A stretch of DNA of 64,000 bases, from contig NZ_JALDST010000001.1 in NCBI RefSeq assembly GCF_022747945.1, positions 186,001 to 250,000 of the forward strand, given 5' to 3'. Below, one piece after another: positions 8,931 to 17,745 of the stretch. The notes beneath the pieces are model-generated. The model was not told the origin of the DNA, ran no database searches, and saw only the letters and a program-made list of their open reading frames with translations. Within the stretch, counting starts at the first letter, position 1. The number at the start of each line of letters is the position of its first letter. The position numbers and the translations under genes are program-made. The stretch is from Micromonospora sp. R77. GTDB taxonomy: Bacteria; Actinomycetota; Actinomycetes; Mycobacteriales; Micromonosporaceae.

Positions 8931-10576
8931 GCAGCATCGAGAGCACCGACGTCGTCGTCATCGGCAGCGGGTTCGGTGGGGCGATCGCCGCCTACCACCT
9001 CGCCGCCGGTGGGGCCCGGGTGGTGGTCCTGGAGCGTGGTCCCTGGCTGTCGGCCGAGGAGTTCGACCACGACTTCAAGCTGGGCGCGTCGTACACCCGG
9101 ATCTTCGACTTCGTGGTCGGGGACGGCATGAGCGTGCTCAGCGGCAACTGCGTGGGCGGCGGCAGCGTGGTCTATTTCGCGACCATGCCCCGCGCGCCGC
9201 GCTTCACCTTCGAGCGCCGCGGCAGCATCGGCCGGCGGATGTGGCCGGCGTCGATCAACCGCGACACCCTCGACCCCTGGTACGACGTGGTCACCGAGTC
9301 GCTGCCGGTGACCGCGCAGAGCTGGGACAAGGTGCCGTACGGCGGTGGCCTGTGGGCGGCGGCCTGCGCGCACGCCGGGCGGACGGCGAACCCGGTGCCG
9401 TCGGCGGTGGACGTCGACCAGTGCACCAACTGCAACTGGATGATGGCCGGCTGCCGCTTCGACGCGAAGAAGTCGTTGCTGCTGAACTACCTGCCGGGCG
9501 CGCTGGCCCACGGCGCGCAGATCCGCCCGCTGCACGAGGTGCAGCACCTGTCCCGCACCGACGACGGCGGCTACCGGGTGCACTACCGGATCGTCGACGA
9601 CGAGGACTACCGGGTGCTGCACGAGGCGGGCGCGATCGACGCGAAGATCATCGTGCTGGCGGCCGGGGCCGGGGCGACGCCGGTGATCCTGCAACGCTCC
9701 GAGCCGACCCTGGGCAAGATGCCGCACGCCGTGGGGCGCTACTTCTCCGGCAACGGCGAGCGGCTCAACACCGCCGCGTTCGACGAGGACCGGGTGCGCG
9801 AGGTGCTGGGCCTGAGCCGACCCGACGGGGTGCCGTACGAGGCGCACCAGATCGGCCGGGGTCCGGTGGTGGCGAGCTGGGACCGGCTGGACGGGAACCT
9901 GCCGGAGTACGAGCGGTACTCGCTGGAGCAGCTCTACTTCCCGCCCGGCCTGGGCACCATCCTGGCGCAGGCCCCGGACGCGGCCGGGCCGAGCTGGTTC
10001 GGGGTGGACAAGAAAGACTTTCTTCGCCAATGGAAGTCGTGGCTCACCATCTTCACCATGTCCGAAGACGACAATGAGGGCGTGTTCGGACCACCCCCGG
10101 AGACCGGCAACGCGCGCCGCTTCTCCCAGCAGATGCTCGGGCACGGGCCGCTGTCGTACCGGCCGACGGCGAACACCTGGCGCGGCTGGGGCCTCGCCGA
10201 CGCCGATGTGCGGGACATCCTGGAGCGCGACGGGCTGGCGAAGGTCAGACCGTGGACCAACGACCTGGTCGGGGCGTACACCGTGCACCCGCTGGCGTCC
10301 TGCCGGATCGGCGACGACCCCGCCACCTCGGCGCTGGACGACCGGCACGAGCTGCGCAACCACCCCGGCATCTTCGTCACCGACGGTTCGGCGGTGCCCG
10401 GCGCGCTGACCGTGAACCCGGCGCTGACCATCTCGGCGCTCGCCGAGCGGGCCATGCCCGGCATCGTCCGCGCCGCCCAGGAACGCGGCGTACGGGTCAC
10501 CTACGGCGCCCCGCACCCCGCGCCCGCCGCCAGCTCCCGTATCGCCGGCTCGCCGCACCTGACGGCGGCCCGCTGA
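8927..10576 (+). CDS. GMC-type FAD oxidoreductase (E9-like)
   Basis: A 549-residue flavoprotein. The FAD-binding dinucleotide fold is at the N-terminus (VVVIGSGFGGAIAAYHLA, residues about 9-26, with the acidic end VVLERG), the GNCVGGGSVVYFATMP segment is typical of cholesterol-oxidase-like GMC enzymes, and the C-terminus carries the second GMC signature, AVPGALTVNPALTISALAERA. Cysteines in DQCTNCNWMMAGC are a feature of this branch. It overlaps the E8-like gene by four bases. Homologues occur in nine- and ten-membered enediyne clusters as the E9 oxidoreductase, presumably acting on the polyene or core in the cytoplasm. The reaction is not established by the sequence. Confidence 0.87.
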   Translation: MSSIESTDVVVIGSGFGGAIAAYHLAAGGARVVVLERGPWLSAEEFDHDFKLGASYTRIFDFVVGDGMSVLSGNCVGGGSVVYFATMPRAPRFTFERRGSIGRRMWPASINRDTLDPWYDVVTESLPVTAQSWDKVPYGGGLWAAACAHAGRTANPVPSAVDVDQCTNCNWMMAGCRFDAKKSLLLNYLPGALAHGAQIRPLHEVQHLSRTDDGGYRVHYRIVDDEDYRVLHEAGAIDAKIIVLAAGAGATPVILQRSEPTLGKMPHAVGRYFSGNGERLNTAAFDEDRVREVLGLSRPDGVPYEAHQIGRGPVVASWDRLDGNLPEYERYSLEQLYFPPGLGTILAQAPDAAGPSWFGVDKKDFLRQWKSWLTIFTMSEDDNEGVFGPPPETGNARRFSQQMLGHGPLSYRPTANTWRGWGLADADVRDILERDGLAKVRPWTNDLVGAYTVHPLASCRIGDDPATSALDDRHELRNHPGIFVTDGSAVPGALTVNPALTISALAERAMPGIVRAAQERGVRVTYGAPHPAPAASSRIAGSPHLTAAR

Positions 10577-10631
10577 CCCCGCGCGGCGCCCGCGGTCACC
10601 GCGGGCGCCGCCCGCCCAGGAGAGGACCGCC

Positions 10632-11728
10632 ATGGCTCAACTGATCGCCCGGGTGACCCGCGCCGCCGCCCTGGGGCAGATCCGGTACGTCGCCCCGGTG
10701 CCACCCGCCGCGGCCACCGGTGTGGTGCGCACGGTCTACCAGCAGATGGAACGGGACTTCGGGATGCTCGCCACCCCGGTGGCGCTGCACGCCGCCGCCC
10801 CCGACGTGCTCGCCGCCTGCTGGACCCTGCTGCGCGAGACGCTGCTGGCGCAGGGCCCGGTCAGCCGCGCGGACAAGGAACTCGTCGCGGCGGCGGTGTC
10901 GGTCGGCAACGCCTGCCCGTACTGCGTGGACGTGCACGGTGCGGCGGTGACCGGGCTGGCGGGCACGGACCGCACCGCCGCGGTGGTCGCCGCCGACCGG
11001 CTCGACGAGGTGCCGGACGCCCGGCAACGGGCGCTGGCGGGCTGGGCCCGGGCCAGCGGCCGGGTCGACGACCGGCCCGCCGCGCCGTTCCCGCCGGCCC
11101 GGGCCGCCGAGCTGATCGGCGTGGCGGTGGCGTTCCACTACCTCAACCGGATGGTGAACGTCTTCCTGCCGGACTCGCCGGTGCCCGCGCCGCTGCGGCG
11201 GCTCGGCGCGGCGCGCGCCCGGCGGATGGCGGGCCGGGTGCTCGGGCCGCTGGCCCGACGGCGGGTCGGGCCCGGCGCGTCCCTGCCGCTGCTGCCGGCC
11301 GCACCGACCGCGCCCGACCTGGTCTGGGCGGACGGCAACACCACCATCGCCGACGCGGTGGCGCGGGCGGCGGCGGCGATCGACACGGCGGGGGAACGCA
11401 GCGTGCCGGTCCGGGTCCGCTCCCTGGTGCTCACCCACCTGGTCCGGGCCACCCCACCGCCCGGCCCCGGCGACCGGCGACGGATCACCGAGGCGGTCGC
11501 CGACCTGCCCCCCGGCGACCGGGCCGCCGGCGAACTGGCCCTGCTGACCGCGCTCGCCTCCTACCGGGTCACCGAGCGGGAGATCGAGGCGTTCCGGCGT
11601 CGCCAGCCGGAGGATGCCGCCCTGGTCGGGCTGACCGCCTGGGCCAGCATGGCCGCCGCCCGGCAGATCGGCCTGCGGCTGCGCGCGGACCTGGCCGCCG
11701 GCCCGCTGACCGAGGGGGCGTACGGTGA
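10632..11728 (+). CDS. AhpD/carboxymuconolactone-decarboxylase-like protein, copy 2
   Basis: Paralog of the protein at 6852-7912, about 365 residues, with CPYCVDVH (Cys95, Cys98, His102) and the shared opening [IV]RYV.PVP..AATGV. ATG at 10632 follows an AGGAGAGG. Read literally the frame continues to 11939, but everything after about 11720 is the out-of-frame shadow of the next gene. Restoring one base in the G run at 11714-11718 would end the protein at a TGA (11726-11728) overlapping the GTG start of the MFS gene as GTGA, the arrangement seen elsewhere in this window. Two such paralogs in one cluster suggest a paired or redundant redox function; the substrate is unknown. Confidence 0.75.
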
Positions 11729-13387
11729 CCGGACCGGTCCGGGCGCGCAACCCGTGGGCCGCGCTGGCGGTGCTCTGCCTCGGCAACTTCCTCATCCTGC
11801 TCGACACCAGCATCGTCAACACGGCCGCCCCGCAGATCATGGGCGACCTGGACACCGGCATCGACGAGATCCTGTGGGTGCTGAACGCCTACCTGCTGGC
11901 GCTGGCGTCCCTGCTGATCGTCGCCGGCCGCCTCGGTGACCTGCTGGGGCCGCGCCGGGTGTTCGTCGCCGGCCTCGCCGGGTTCGCAGCGGCCTCGCTG
12001 CTGTGCGGGGCCGCCCGTACCCCGGGGGAGCTGATCGCGGCGCGGGCCGTGCAGGGCACCGCGGCGGCCGCGCTGCTGCCGCAGGCGTTGGTGCTCATCT
12101 CGGCGATCTTCCCGCCCGCCCGGCGGGGGGCCGCGTTCGGCATCTTCACGGCCGTCGCCGGCCTGGCGGCGGTCAGCGGACCGACGCTGGGTGGGCTGAT
12201 CCTGACCGATTTCGGCTGGCGCTGGATCTTCCTGGTCAACCTGCCGATCGGGGTGGCCGGCGTGGTGGCGACGCTCCGGCTGGTGCCGGACCTGCGCTCC
12301 GCCCGACCGGCCGGGTTCGACCCGGTCGGCGTGCTGCTCGCCACCGCCGGCCTGGTCGGCGTCGCCTACCCGCTGGTGGAGGGGGAACGGCTGCGCTGGG
12401 GGCCGGTGGTCGGACCGGTGACGGTGCCGATGATCCTGGCCGCCGGCGTGGTGCTGCTGCTGGCGTTCGTCGGCTGGGAACGCCGGCATCCCGCGCCGCT
12501 GGTGCCCACCGGGCTCTTCGCCGACCGCACCTTCACCGTCGCCGTCGTCATCACCATGGGCACCTCGTTCGCGCTCTACGGCTTCCTGCTGGTCTTCGTC
12601 ATCGAGACGCAGACCCTGCTCGGCATGAGCCCGCTGCTGGCCGGCGTCACCGCGCTGCCGTGGACCGTGACGCTCAGCGCGGTGGCCCCGGTGGCGGGCC
12701 GGCTCACCGACCGGCTCGGCGGCCGACGGCTGCTGGTGGTCGGCCTGACCGCGTACGCGGCCGGGGTGTTCGCCGTGGCCGCGGTGCCGGCGGCGGACGC
12801 CACCCCGGCGACCTTCGTGCTGCCGCTGGTGCTGGTGGGGATCGGGATGGGGGCGGCCATCGCGCCCACCACCACCGAGGCCATGCGGGCGGTCCGGCCG
12901 GCGCTGGCCGGGGCCGCGTCCGGGGTGCTGAACACCGCGCGTCAGGTCGGTGGCGTGCTCGGCGCCGCGGTGGCCGGCGCGCCTGCTGCAGCACCGGCTG
13001 GTCGCCGGCCTGCACGCCAGTGTCGCCGCGCGGGCCGGTGACCTCCCGCCGGAGCTGCGGCCCGCCTTCCTCCGCGGCTTCGAGCGGGCCGCCGCGCACG
13101 GGCTGAACCTGGGCGCGGGCCAGCACGGCGGGGTGAGCCCACCGGCCGGTCTCGCCGCCGGACCGGCGCAGCGGTTCTCGACCGCGGCGGCGGACGCGTT
13201 CGCCGACGCCTTCCTGCCGGCGGCCCGCACCACCCTCACCGTGGTCGCCGTCGTGCTGCTGGTGACCGCCGCCCTGGCCACCCTGGTGCGCCGCCGGCCC
13301 GCCGGCGGGGAACCCGCCCAGGTGCCGCAGCCGGTCGGCGCGTCCGCCGCCGGCACGGCCGTCCTCGACCGACCGGAGCCCCACTGA
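11725..13387 (+). CDS. MFS drug exporter, 14-TM type (frame broken near 12980)
   Basis: Major-facilitator exporter of the DHA2 type, about 553 residues when one frame break is closed. It has the DTSIVNTAAPQI motif of helix 1, a GRLGDLLGPRR loop motif and the antiporter motif C region (AAVSGPTLGGLI). The frame starting with GTG 11725 ends at 13041 in a nonsensical alanine/arginine tail; from about 12983 the protein continues in the next frame (LLQHRLVAGLHASV ... TVVAVVLLVTAALATLVRR), ending at 13387 with the expected last helix. One surplus base, or two missing, around 12977-12985 explains this. It likely exports the enediyne or an intermediate. Coupled to the upstream AhpD-like gene. Confidence 0.82.
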
Positions 13388-13596
13388 CCTGCGACCACCG
13401 GTGACCAGCACCGGGCCGGCCACGTCCGCAATCCGGAAGGTGCGACCGCAACCGGCCCGGTGCCAAGGTCGTGATGCGGATCGGCGGGCACCGGCGGCAC
13501 CGGCTCCCCGCACCGCGTTCCCCGCGCCGACCGGTGTCACACCGGCCGGTCGTCGCGCCGACTGTCCTGCCCACACCGTGACCCAAGGAGCATCCT

Positions 13597-14778
13597 GTGG
13601 ACCTCACCGACGCGCCGCCCACCGCGGAGCTCGTCCGCCGCGCCGCGGAGCTTGCACCCCTGCTGCAGAAGAACGCCATCTGGCAGGAGGAGAACCGCCG
13701 CCTGCACGACGGGACGATCGAGGCGCTGACCGACGCCGGGCTGCTGCGGATGCGGGTGCCGACCCGCTACGGCGGCTACGAGTCGGACATGCGGACCGTC
13801 GTCGAGGTGATCGCCGAGATCGCCCGCGGCGACGGCTCGACGGCCTGGACCCTGTCGGTCTGGGCGATCAGCACCTGGATGGCCGGCCTCTTCCCGGACG
13901 AGGTGCAGGACGAGATCTTCGCCGTTCCCGACGTGCGGATCAGCGGCATCCTCAGCCCGTCCGCCGTCGGGGTGCCCGCTGACGGTGGCATCGTCCTCAA
14001 CGGCCGGTGGTCGTTCAACAGCGGCGTCCAGCAGAGCAGCTGGAACACCAACGCGGCGGTGCTGGCCCACCCCAACGGCGAGTACGAGCCGATCATGGTG
14101 GCGCTGCCGGTCTCCGAGCTGGAGGTCATCGACGACTGGCACACCGCCGGCCTGCGCGGCTCGGGCAGCGTCACCACGGTCGCGAAGGACCTCTTCGTGC
14201 CGCAGGCGCGGGTGCTGCCGATGGGCCCGGTCCTGCAGGGTCAGCACCGGTCGGTCCGCAACGCCGCCTCGCCGGTCTTCCAGGCGCCGTTCATGCCGAC
14301 CGCCTGCACCACCATCGCGGCCACCGCGCTCGGCCTCGGCCGGGCCGCACGGGACGCCTTCTTCGAGCGGCTGCCCGGCCGCAAGATCACCTACACCAGC
14401 TACGAGAGCCAGGCCGAGGCGCCGCTGACCCACCTGCAGGTGGCGGAGGCGACGACCAAGCTCGACGAGGCCGAGTTCCACGCGTACCGGGCCGCGGACC
14501 GGCTGGACGGCAAGGCCGCCCGGGGCGAGGCGTGGACGCTGGAGGAGCGGGCCCGTACCCGGCTCGACCTGGGCGCCACGTGCCAGCGGACGAAGGAGGC
14601 CGTGGACATCCTCAACACTGCCAGCGGTGGCTCCTCGATCTACACCACGGTGCCGATCCAGCGCATCGAGCGGGACGTGCAGACCCTCAACCTGCACGCC
14701 ATCATGCACCCCAACACCAACCTCGAGCTGTACGGGCGGATCGCCTGCGGCCTGGAACCCAACACCCTGTACCTGTGA
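13597..14778 (+). CDS. Acyl-CoA-dehydrogenase-fold flavin monooxygenase, copy 1
   Basis: A 393-residue protein of the acyl-CoA dehydrogenase superfamily branch that contains two-component, reduced-flavin-dependent oxygenases (group D; HpaH/HsaA-like). Markers are LRMRVPTRYGGYESDMRT near the N-terminus, WSFNSGVQQSSW in the mid beta domain and GLRGSGSVTTV. The catalytic glutamate of true acyl-CoA dehydrogenases is not evident, and the GLRGSGS segment favours a hydroxylase. GTG start at 13597 with AAGGAG before it. It lies between the MFS exporter and an MDMPI-fold protein on the same strand. A role in oxidising the enediyne core or an aromatic side chain is plausible; the substrate is not predictable. 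Confidence 0.75.
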   Translation: MDLTDAPPTAELVRRAAELAPLLQKNAIWQEENRRLHDGTIEALTDAGLLRMRVPTRYGGYESDMRTVVEVIAEIARGDGSTAWTLSVWAISTWMAGLFPDEVQDEIFAVPDVRISGILSPSAVGVPADGGIVLNGRWSFNSGVQQSSWNTNAAVLAHPNGEYEPIMVALPVSELEVIDDWHTAGLRGSGSVTTVAKDLFVPQARVLPMGPVLQGQHRSVRNAASPVFQAPFMPTACTTIAATALGLGRAARDAFFERLPGRKITYTSYESQAEAPLTHLQVAEATTKLDEAEFHAYRAADRLDGKAARGEAWTLEERARTRLDLGATCQRTKEAVDILNTASGGSSIYTTVPIQRIERDVQTLNLHAIMHPNTNLELYGRIACGLEPNTLYL

Positions 14779-14854
14779 CGGGCCGGATGGCCGCGGAGAC
14801 CCGTACCACCGTGCCGCGGCCACCGTCCCGCCCGACGAGCGAGAGGACCGCACC

Positions 14855-15652
14855 GTGACCCAGCAGGACGTCATCGCCGACCTGACCGCCGACGGCGAGG
14901 AGCTCGACCGTCTGGTCGCCGGACTCGACCCGGCCGACTGGAGCCGGCCCACCCCGGCCCCCGGCTGGACCATCGCCCACCAGATCGCCCACCTCGCGGC
15001 CACCTTCCGCCTCGCCGCGACGGCGGCGGCCGAACCGGACGTGTTCCGGGCCGTCACCGCCCGGCTCAGCAGCGACTTCGACGCCAACGTCGACGCCGCG
15101 ATGGCGCCGTACCTCGCCGAACCGCCGGAAACGCTGCTCGACCGATTCCGGGCCGAACGCGCCGCCGCCGAGAAGGCGCTCGCCGCGGTGCCGGCCGGTG
15201 AGGTGGTGCCCTGGCTGGTCCGCCCGCTGCCGGCGCCCGTGCTCGCCGCCGCCGGGATGATGGAGCTGTTCGGCCACGGTCAGGACATCGCCGACGCGCT
15301 GGCCGTGCGCCGCCGGTACACCGACCGGGTCGGGCACCTCGTCGGGTTCGCCGTGCGGACCTGGGACTTCGGCTACCAGGCGCGCGGGATGTCCACCCCG
15401 GACGTGCAGTTCCACTGGTCGCTGACCGCCCCGTCCGGACGGCGCTGGGAGTTCGGGCCCGCCGACGCCGAGCAGCGGATCAGCGGCCCGGCCGTGGACT
15501 TCTGCCTCCTGGTGACCCGGCGGCGGCACCGCCGGGACCTGACGCTGGTGGCCACCGGACCGGACGCCGACCAGTGGCTGGACATCGCCCAGGCCTACCG
15601 GGGACCGGCCGGGCCGGGGCGTACCCCCGGGCAGTTCACCACCGGCGACTGA
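14855..15652 (+). CDS. MDMPI-fold (TIGR03084-like) protein
   Basis: A 265-residue protein starting at GTG 14855 after GAGAGGA. The N-terminal half is a DinB/mycothiol-dependent maleylpyruvate isomerase fold: GLDPADWSRPTPAPGWTIA, HQIAHLAATFR and ELFGHGQDIADAL supply the three helical histidine-containing segments typical of this metal-binding family. The C-terminal half matches the small wHTH-like/SCP2-like domain often attached to it (TPSGRRWEFGP, GPAVDFCLLVTRRR). Such proteins are common in actinomycete secondary metabolism and may use mycothiol to isomerise or detoxify electrophiles. Part of a plus-strand run with the upstream oxygenase and downstream chorismate mutase. Its specific role here is unknown. 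Confidence 0.7.
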   Translation: MTQQDVIADLTADGEELDRLVAGLDPADWSRPTPAPGWTIAHQIAHLAATFRLAATAAAEPDVFRAVTARLSSDFDANVDAAMAPYLAEPPETLLDRFRAERAAAEKALAAVPAGEVVPWLVRPLPAPVLAAAGMMELFGHGQDIADALAVRRRYTDRVGHLVGFAVRTWDFGYQARGMSTPDVQFHWSLTAPSGRRWEFGPADAEQRISGPAVDFCLLVTRRRHRRDLTLVATGPDADQWLDIAQAYRGPAGPGRTPGQFTTGD

Positions 15653-15741
15653 CCGCGCCGGCCACGGCGCCCGGCTCCACCCGGAGCCGGGCGCCGTGCT
15701 GAAAGGCGGTCGCCGGCCCGCCGTCGCGACGAGGAGGAATC

Positions 15742-16158
15742 GTGTCCGCACCCCGCAGCAGCACCGGGCACTTCACGATACGGGCGGTGCGCGGCGCCGT
15801 GCAGGTGCCCCGCGACGACCCGGACGCCATCGGGCGCGGCACGGTGGAGCTGCTGACCGAGGTGCTGGCGCGCAACGCGCTGACCGTCGACGACCTGGTC
15901 AGTGTGCTCTTCACCGCGACACCGGACCTGCGCAGCGCGTTCCCGGCGGCGGCGGCCCGCCGGCTGGGCCTGCACGACGTGCCCCTGCTCTGCGCCACCG
16001 AGATCGACGTCCCGGACGCGCCACCGCGGATCATCCGCCTGCTGGCCCACGTCCACACCGATCTCCCCCGCACCGCCCTCACCCACGTCTACCTCGCCGG
16101 CGCCGCCACCCTCCGCCCCGACCTCCCCACCCCTAACCCCCCGACCCCCTCCCCCTGA
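15742..16158 (+). CDS. aroH: Chorismate mutase, AroH type
   Basis: A 138-residue monofunctional chorismate mutase of the trimeric AroH class, converting chorismate to prephenate. The active-site residues known from the Bacillus enzyme can be matched: Arg17 (IRAVRGAV), Cys84 and Glu87 (LLCATEIDV), Arg99 (PPRIIRLL) and Tyr117 (HVYLAGA). GTG start at 15742 follows GAGGAGGAA. The proline-rich tail (PTPNPPTPSP) is extra. In this context it probably boosts the supply of prephenate-derived (tyrosine or arylpyruvate) building blocks for the peripheral group handled by the A-PCP, hydroxylase and condensation enzymes. Followed by a strong hairpin. Confidence 0.88.
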   Translation: MSAPRSSTGHFTIRAVRGAVQVPRDDPDAIGRGTVELLTEVLARNALTVDDLVSVLFTATPDLRSAFPAAAARRLGLHDVPLLCATEIDVPDAPPRIIRLLAHVHTDLPRTALTHVYLAGAATLRPDLPTPNPPTPSP

Positions 16159-16167
16159 CCCCGCCCA

Positions 16168-16238
16168 AGCGCGTTGATCATGGGCTTAGCGGCAGGAATC
16201 GGCCTGTTTCCTGCCGCTAACCTCATGATCAACGCGCT
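16168..16238. terminator. Long hairpin between convergent genes; terminator or palindromic repeat element
   Basis: Two 31-base arms (16168-16198 and 16208-16238) are inverted repeats with two mismatches, separated by nine bases. It sits between the chorismate mutase gene (plus) and the solute-binding protein gene (minus), which converge, so it can serve as a bidirectional terminator. The A/T-richer outer half (GCGTTGATCATG) is unlike the surrounding DNA and suggests a dispersed palindromic element. Confidence 0.75.
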
Positions 16239-16277
16239 GGGTCGGGGTGGGGTGGGGGTGGGGTGGGGGTGGGGTGG
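16239..16277 (+). repeat. G-rich tract of repeated GGGGT/GGGGGT units
   Basis: About six runs of four or five G separated by single T on the plus strand, directly beyond the 3' end of the solute-binding protein gene. It could form a G-quadruplex on the plus strand. A C-rich stretch lies on the other side of the hairpin (about 16100-16167), within and just after the end of the chorismate mutase gene. Confidence 0.6.
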
Positions 16278-17621
16278 TCAGGAGACGCGGAGGCAGGGGG
16301 GGTTGCGGCGGGGGCCGGTGGGGGGTGCGCAGTGGGTGTTGTAGGCGGTCAGGAGGGTCTGGGCCTCCTGGGTGGCCTGGGTGAAGCGGGTGGCGGGGTC
16401 GGCGTCGTGCAGGAGGACGTCGTGCATGGCGCGGGCGTTGACGTCCTGCATGCCGCCGAAGTCGCCGAAGAGGGCGCCCCGCGCGGCGGGCGACGAGCCG
16501 GACGCGGCGAGCTGGTCGACGCCGACCCGGGCGTGCGGGTTCTGCGCGAACCAGCCCTCCCGCTCCAGCAGCTTCACCGCGCTGCCGGTGATCGGCAGGT
16601 AGCCGGAGACCTTGTGCCGGTCGGCGGCGTTGCGCGGGTTGTCGAGGTACTGCATGAAGGCGAGCGCGCCGTCCCGTACCACCGGGTCCAGGCCGGCGGT
16701 GAGCCAGAGCGAGTCGCCGCCGATCAGGTTGCCCACGTACGGCACCGCGTCGTTGTGCGGCAGCCGGGCGGCCACCACCTCGAAGCCGCCGTCCCGGCCG
16801 GCCTGCACCAGGTGCGGTGCCGCCACCGAGGAGCTGACGGTCAGCGCGGCCCGCTGCTGCGCGAAGGCCATGAAGGTGCCGCCCCAGCAGGTGCTCGGGT
16901 CCATGTCCTCGGTGTAGAGGAAGTAGCCGTCCCGGTGCAGCCGGCGCCACCAGCCGACGAACGCGAGCATCTCCGGCGAGGCCAGGTCGACGGTACGGGC
17001 CCGACCGGACCGCCCGTTGTCGTGGTCGGCGAGCAGGCCACCCTGCTGGGCGATCGCCTGCTGGAAGATCCACCCGTGGTTGGGCCAGGTGATGGCGTAC
17101 TCCGGACCGTCCGGCAGGGCGGCGACCGCCTTGCACGCCGCCTCCACCTCCGCCCAGGTGGACGGCACGGTGGTGACCCCGGCGGCGGCGAGCACGGTGG
17201 TGTTGGCGTACAGCAGTGCGGTCGACGCCAGGGTCGGCATCGAGGCGAGATCACCGTCCACGGTGTAGAACTCCCGCACCCGCGGCAGGATGTCGTCGAG
17301 CACGACCGGCTCGCCGAGGATCTCGCGTCGGCCGGCGATCGCCTTCGTCACCGAGGTGAACAGCGGCCCACCCGACGGGTGCACCATGTCCCGCGCCTCC
17401 TGGGTGGCGGTCAGGTAGATCTGGGCCACCGCCGGGGTGACGCCCCGGTCGGCGGACTCCGAGACCACGCGCGGCAGGTCGTGGAAGTCGTGCCCGGTGA
17501 TGACGACCTCGTATTCCGGGTGCCGGGCGTTGAAACTCGCCGCCATTTCCCTCGTCTGGTCCAGGAAATGCGGCGTGTTGTAGTAATGGAGCCAGAACTC
17601 CACGATGGTCCGATCGCTCAT
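16278..17621 (-). CDS. Family 1 extracellular solute-binding-protein fold, without signal peptide
   Basis: A 447-residue protein with the fold signs of ABC-transporter sugar-binding proteins: N-terminal VEFWLHYYNTPHF, FNARHPEYEVVI, LPTL-type substrate loop (DLASMPTLASTALLYANTTV), TWAEVEAACKAVA and the C-terminal AMHDVLLHDADPATRF helices. It starts MSDRTIVEFW, with no signal peptide or lipobox, and the upstream frame offers none. No permease or ATPase gene is next to it. A cytoplasmic binding protein in an enediyne cluster could sequester the product or an intermediate, or could be an unusual transcriptional or transport partner; this is inference. Start ATG 17621 follows AAGGAGAA. Confidence 0.78.
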   Translation of the reverse strand: MSDRTIVEFWLHYYNTPHFLDQTREMAASFNARHPEYEVVITGHDFHDLPRVVSESADRGVTPAVAQIYLTATQEARDMVHPSGGPLFTSVTKAIAGRREILGEPVVLDDILPRVREFYTVDGDLASMPTLASTALLYANTTVLAAAGVTTVPSTWAEVEAACKAVAALPDGPEYAITWPNHGWIFQQAIAQQGGLLADHDNGRSGRARTVDLASPEMLAFVGWWRRLHRDGYFLYTEDMDPSTCWGGTFMAFAQQRAALTVSSSVAAPHLVQAGRDGGFEVVAARLPHNDAVPYVGNLIGGDSLWLTAGLDPVVRDGALAFMQYLDNPRNAADRHKVSGYLPITGSAVKLLEREGWFAQNPHARVGVDQLAASGSSPAARGALFGDFGGMQDVNARAMHDVLLHDADPATRFTQATQEAQTLLTAYNTHCAPPTGPRRNPPCLRVS

Positions 17622-17745
17622 CGCTGTCGTTCTCCTTTCGCGGACAACCGTTCCTCAACTCCGTCCGCCCCGCAGACCGGCAATTCCTCCCGCCATGATT
17701 CGGGGCGGCGTGGCGGGGTCGCATCTCTGTGCGTGCGGTGCGCCG

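Noticed and set aside
8036..10576. 846-residue version of the GMC oxidoreductase
   Set aside because: The extra N-terminus overlaps the E8-like gene and is low-complexity; ATG 8927 gives the normal length and the FAD motif at the N-terminus.
10632..11939. AhpD-like protein truly ending at 11939
   Set aside because: The last 70 residues are out-of-frame sequence of the MFS gene and match nothing in the paralog; one missing base in a G run explains the run-on.
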